Below are positions 61,446-64,000 of a stretch of DNA of 64,000 bases, piece after piece; the stretch's first letter is position 1, and each line of letters begins with the position of its first letter. The DNA is from Rhopalosiphum padi. Taxonomy: Eukaryota > Arthropoda > Insecta > Hemiptera > Aphididae. The DNA lies in NCBI RefSeq assembly GCF_020882245.1, contig NC_083599.1:69919745-69983744 (forward strand), in the 5' to 3' direction. The notes below the pieces were generated by a model. That model was given only the letters and a program-made list of their open reading frames with translations, was not told the DNA's origin and did no database searches. A program made the position numbers and the translations under genes.

Positions 61446-63170
61446 AATAGAAACGCAGAAACACTAGAGCTTTAGTAGAAACTTTACTATTTTAGTATCT
61501 AATTTTAACTTAGAAATGTATTAATCTTTTAATTAACATTTTAAGAAAAATCATGGTAAAAATAGATTATTTTTTTATGAATGCAAAATATAGTCGGTTT
61601 ACATTATGACGACATTTTTATTCGCGTATATGTATTATAAATACTCGTATAATAGCTATTTCACCTTGAATGGTTTTCGTTATTTTGTAATTATTCGTAG
61701 GAAACTTGCAACATTTCATTATCATTTTCATTTTCATTAAACAATACATTTTTTCAAAATATTTTGAAAAATGTTTTAATCAGAATGAACATATAACTAT
61801 TATATTATGAAATAGTATTAACATAATATATTAAGAGTTTTTGAGAACTACCTACTAGTTAAATATAACCGTATTACTACTATTACTATAGTTGAAAAGT
61901 AAATTTCTAATAACAATATAAATATATATAATAAAATATCCTTCGAAATATTCGAAATCAGTGACCTTGTGCACTCAACACTTATTTATTATACAGCAAA
62001 TTGTTATCTAGTAACTTCTAATAAATAATTTTAATTAAAAAAACACGATAGACAGTTAAGACACCATATCGTTATGTCTACATGGGTGTCTATCGTTGAT
62101 AATCATACGTCTCCAAGACATATCAAAAGCATTTAAAATATAAAACTACCCGCTTATAATTACTTTTCCAACAACCGTGTATTCGAGCAAATAAAAATGA
62201 GTACGCATTCATTTCAAGGATTTCAATAACGATTTCTCTTAAGATAAGTTTTCTGTGATTACTACAGATAACAGGTTTTTGAAACCCTATTATATACGAA
62301 CATATTATTATTATTGAATCTATATAATATAATGTAAAAAGAACAGATAGTCTCCAGCAAAGCCGGTTCCTGCACACTATTATTATAACTACACATACAT
62401 TCTAATTTATGTCAATAATAAATGGTTATAATCCCCTTATACGGACAGTCCATTTTTCCTTTTGTTGATATTTTATTTTTCGAAATCCAAAACTACGACG
62501 CAGTTCGTTGGCTGTCAATGTAATTTATGACGGTTTTAAAATCCTGCGATTCAAAAGGAGTCGGTCTAATGTTTTTTTTTCAACGTTCTTATAACGACGG
62601 TCATGTTCTTAGATAGATATAAATCTCAAGTCGTAGGGGGTCATAAATGTGAAACTCTTATCCCAGTCGTCTTCAATTATATTTATGTGGGTATTGAATG
62701 TTATATAATAAGAGGACGTCTACTGCGTCGTATTTTTTGGTATTTTAGATTTCGGTTGGAAAATAATTGTTATTTTTCGATGCGCCCCTCGGTCATGTCG
62801 GATATATATTGGGTAGGCATTCTTTTCTCATCAAAGGGAACCGCCGATCTCTACTGCGCATTAAAACTTGGTGTATTATGTTTTTATGTGAAGAATAAGT
62901 ATACAATATACATATGCCAGGTGTCTGACCTATTCACAGCAGTCTTGAAATAAGTTTCACTTGTTATAGGAATCCAGGAATCCTGTACACAATGATTATG
63001 GTGTGGGGTGGTGTTTTTCACAGTTGGCCCTGTGTGTGTTTGTTCGAAAGAGAAATAAATTTATACGCGTATAATATACATACAGGTACACAAGGCTACA
63101 ACGTTAATAATATCATCTACGACGCAGTTTTTCGTTGGAATTTCGAATTCCAATATTTTATAATGTTATA
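61446..63170. other. AT-rich DNA, no recognised gene
   Basis: Contains a 116-codon frame (62603-62953, + strand) with no family resemblance that I can see, and a short inverted pair gatagacagttaagacacc/ggtgtctatc near 62047-62095. Neither supports a gene. Confidence 0.35.
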
Positions 63171-63245
63171 CAGTAGAACCTCGATTATCCGTCCCCCGAT
63201 TAACCGTCTTTCTCGGTTAACCGTCAGGTCACACTTGCATGGACT
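63171..63245 (+). mobile_element. pogo/Tigger-like terminus
   Basis: Starts, after TA, with CAGTAGAACCTCGATTATCC, followed by a second copy-like gattaaccgtc and ggttaaccgtc. This is the classic end of pogo-type elements and the same family type as 30794-31213. The opposite end was not found. Confidence 0.65.
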
Positions 63246-63759
63246 ACTTACGCGTTGCAGTAAAATCTTATCGCCTTGTGTATGAGTAGGTTATAAATAA
63301 TAATATATATAATCCGAAACTTTCCGGCAATATCTACTAGATACACGATAGGTACATATTATGAATATATAATATATATTATGGATGAGATAAAAACAGT
63401 TAATTGCGATAGTGATCGCATTTTATTTTTGAAAAGTCAGTTAGTTATATATTACACGCGTGTTCGTTCGCTTCACTGTTCGCGTTTTTAGTCTCTTTGT
63501 GTGCAAATATTTTAAGTATGTCATAATTACTAAAAAAAAAAAAATGATTATTTGTTCATTTATTTGCCAATTTGCTAGATCTCTTTCTATTTATAACGAA
63601 AAACAATTAATAAATCTACTCTGCATAACCATACTGTAATGGTACTTAACCAAATCTTAATGCGGCGCATTGATGAAAATGACTTTTTATATGTTCCTGA
63701 TGAGTGATGAGATTGATATGGTTATTGCAACTTGAATAAATTTGTAAAGGTTCGGACAT
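63246..63759. other. AT-rich DNA, no gene seen
   Basis: No supportable feature. If the LTR-like block at the window end belongs to an element oriented leftward, this would be its internal region, but no retroelement coding sequence is visible. Confidence 0.35.
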
Positions 63760-64000
63760 ATTTCGGTCACAAAATCGTACGGAGCCGTATGGCACTGTAT
63801 AAAACATCAAAAGCAACACCTAAAATGCAATACGTATAAAAACTATTGGTCAATTTATTTTATTAATCGATGTATAGGCCATAGGGTAGAATAAAGGAAC
63901 GAGAAACCCAAAGAAAATGACAAGATCTGGCAGTGCACATGTATCGTATACATATTATATATTTATATATATGGTCTCTGACAGGGGATGCAGCTGTCCG
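63760..64000 (-). mobile_element. LTR-like repeat, inverted relative to 47145-47480
   Basis: The reverse complement from 64000 reads cggacagctgcatcccctgt, then the same ordered landmarks as 47160-47430, ending tttgtgaccg near 63763 where copy 1 has ttggtgacagcgg. It is cut by the window end. Confidence 0.5.

Noticed and set aside
62603..62953. 116-codon + strand frame
   Set aside because: No recognisable domain, signal peptide or splice support, and no related copy in the window.

Overview
The window reads as nuclear DNA of a sap-feeding hemipteran, most likely an aphid. The evidence is very AT-rich sequence with GT/AG introns, no bacterial gene organisation, relics of DUF4806-type genes that are abundant in aphid genomes, and a dense load of decayed DNA transposons (hAT, pogo-like, MULE, CACTA) with few retroelements. 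The species cannot be named from the sequence.

Layout. 0-6 kb: a decayed repeated-exon relic, a 160-bp hAT MITE, a GC-raised island and otherwise empty AT-rich DNA. 6-13 kb: a broken MULE transposase (FLYWCH plus MULE domains) preceded by a 43-bp-period array, a repeat shared with 60.6 kb that carries two datable MITE insertions, a LINE 3' end, and a 1-kb TIR element. 13-23 kb: a broken multi-exon DUF4806 gene followed by a broken CACTA transposase on the + strand, then a second DUF4806 relic and a second, diverged CACTA transposase on the - strand. 23-45 kb: the most important part, two paralogous four-exon genes on the - strand (CDS 27566-23416 and 44755-40019) encoding intact secreted proteins of 225 and 224 aa. 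Their promoters, splice sites and introns align well, yet the exons are much more diverged. Transposons sit between and inside the copies, including two TIR-array elements, a nested hAT in a MULE, a nested pogo MITE and a CpG-rich insertion of 873 bp. 45-64 kb: mostly gene-free DNA with an LTR-like repeat pair, one candidate small secreted protein (52.4 kb), a tandem duplication (54.4-59.1 kb) and an element made of inverted arrays of a 34-bp repeat (57.0-57.7 kb).

How it fits together. The only genes that look alive are the two secreted paralogs. They share a TATA-containing promoter, a signal-peptide exon and the same exon phases, so they come from one duplication, after which each copy collected its own insertions (for example a 574-bp hAT in intron 3 of one copy, with the empty site intact in the other). 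Coding divergence of about 23-26% beside roughly 2% in adjoining intron blocks suggests accelerated exon evolution, as seen in venom and effector families. Salivary or effector function is inference only.

A second theme is a set of at least six separate sites where short motifs (10-26 bp, often with a GCGCAA/ACGCAA-like core) are repeated every 30-55 bp, in three cases as inverted terminal arrays around an element, and in two cases next to MULE coding remains. This looks like one broad MULE-type structural class with evolving transposase-binding arrays.
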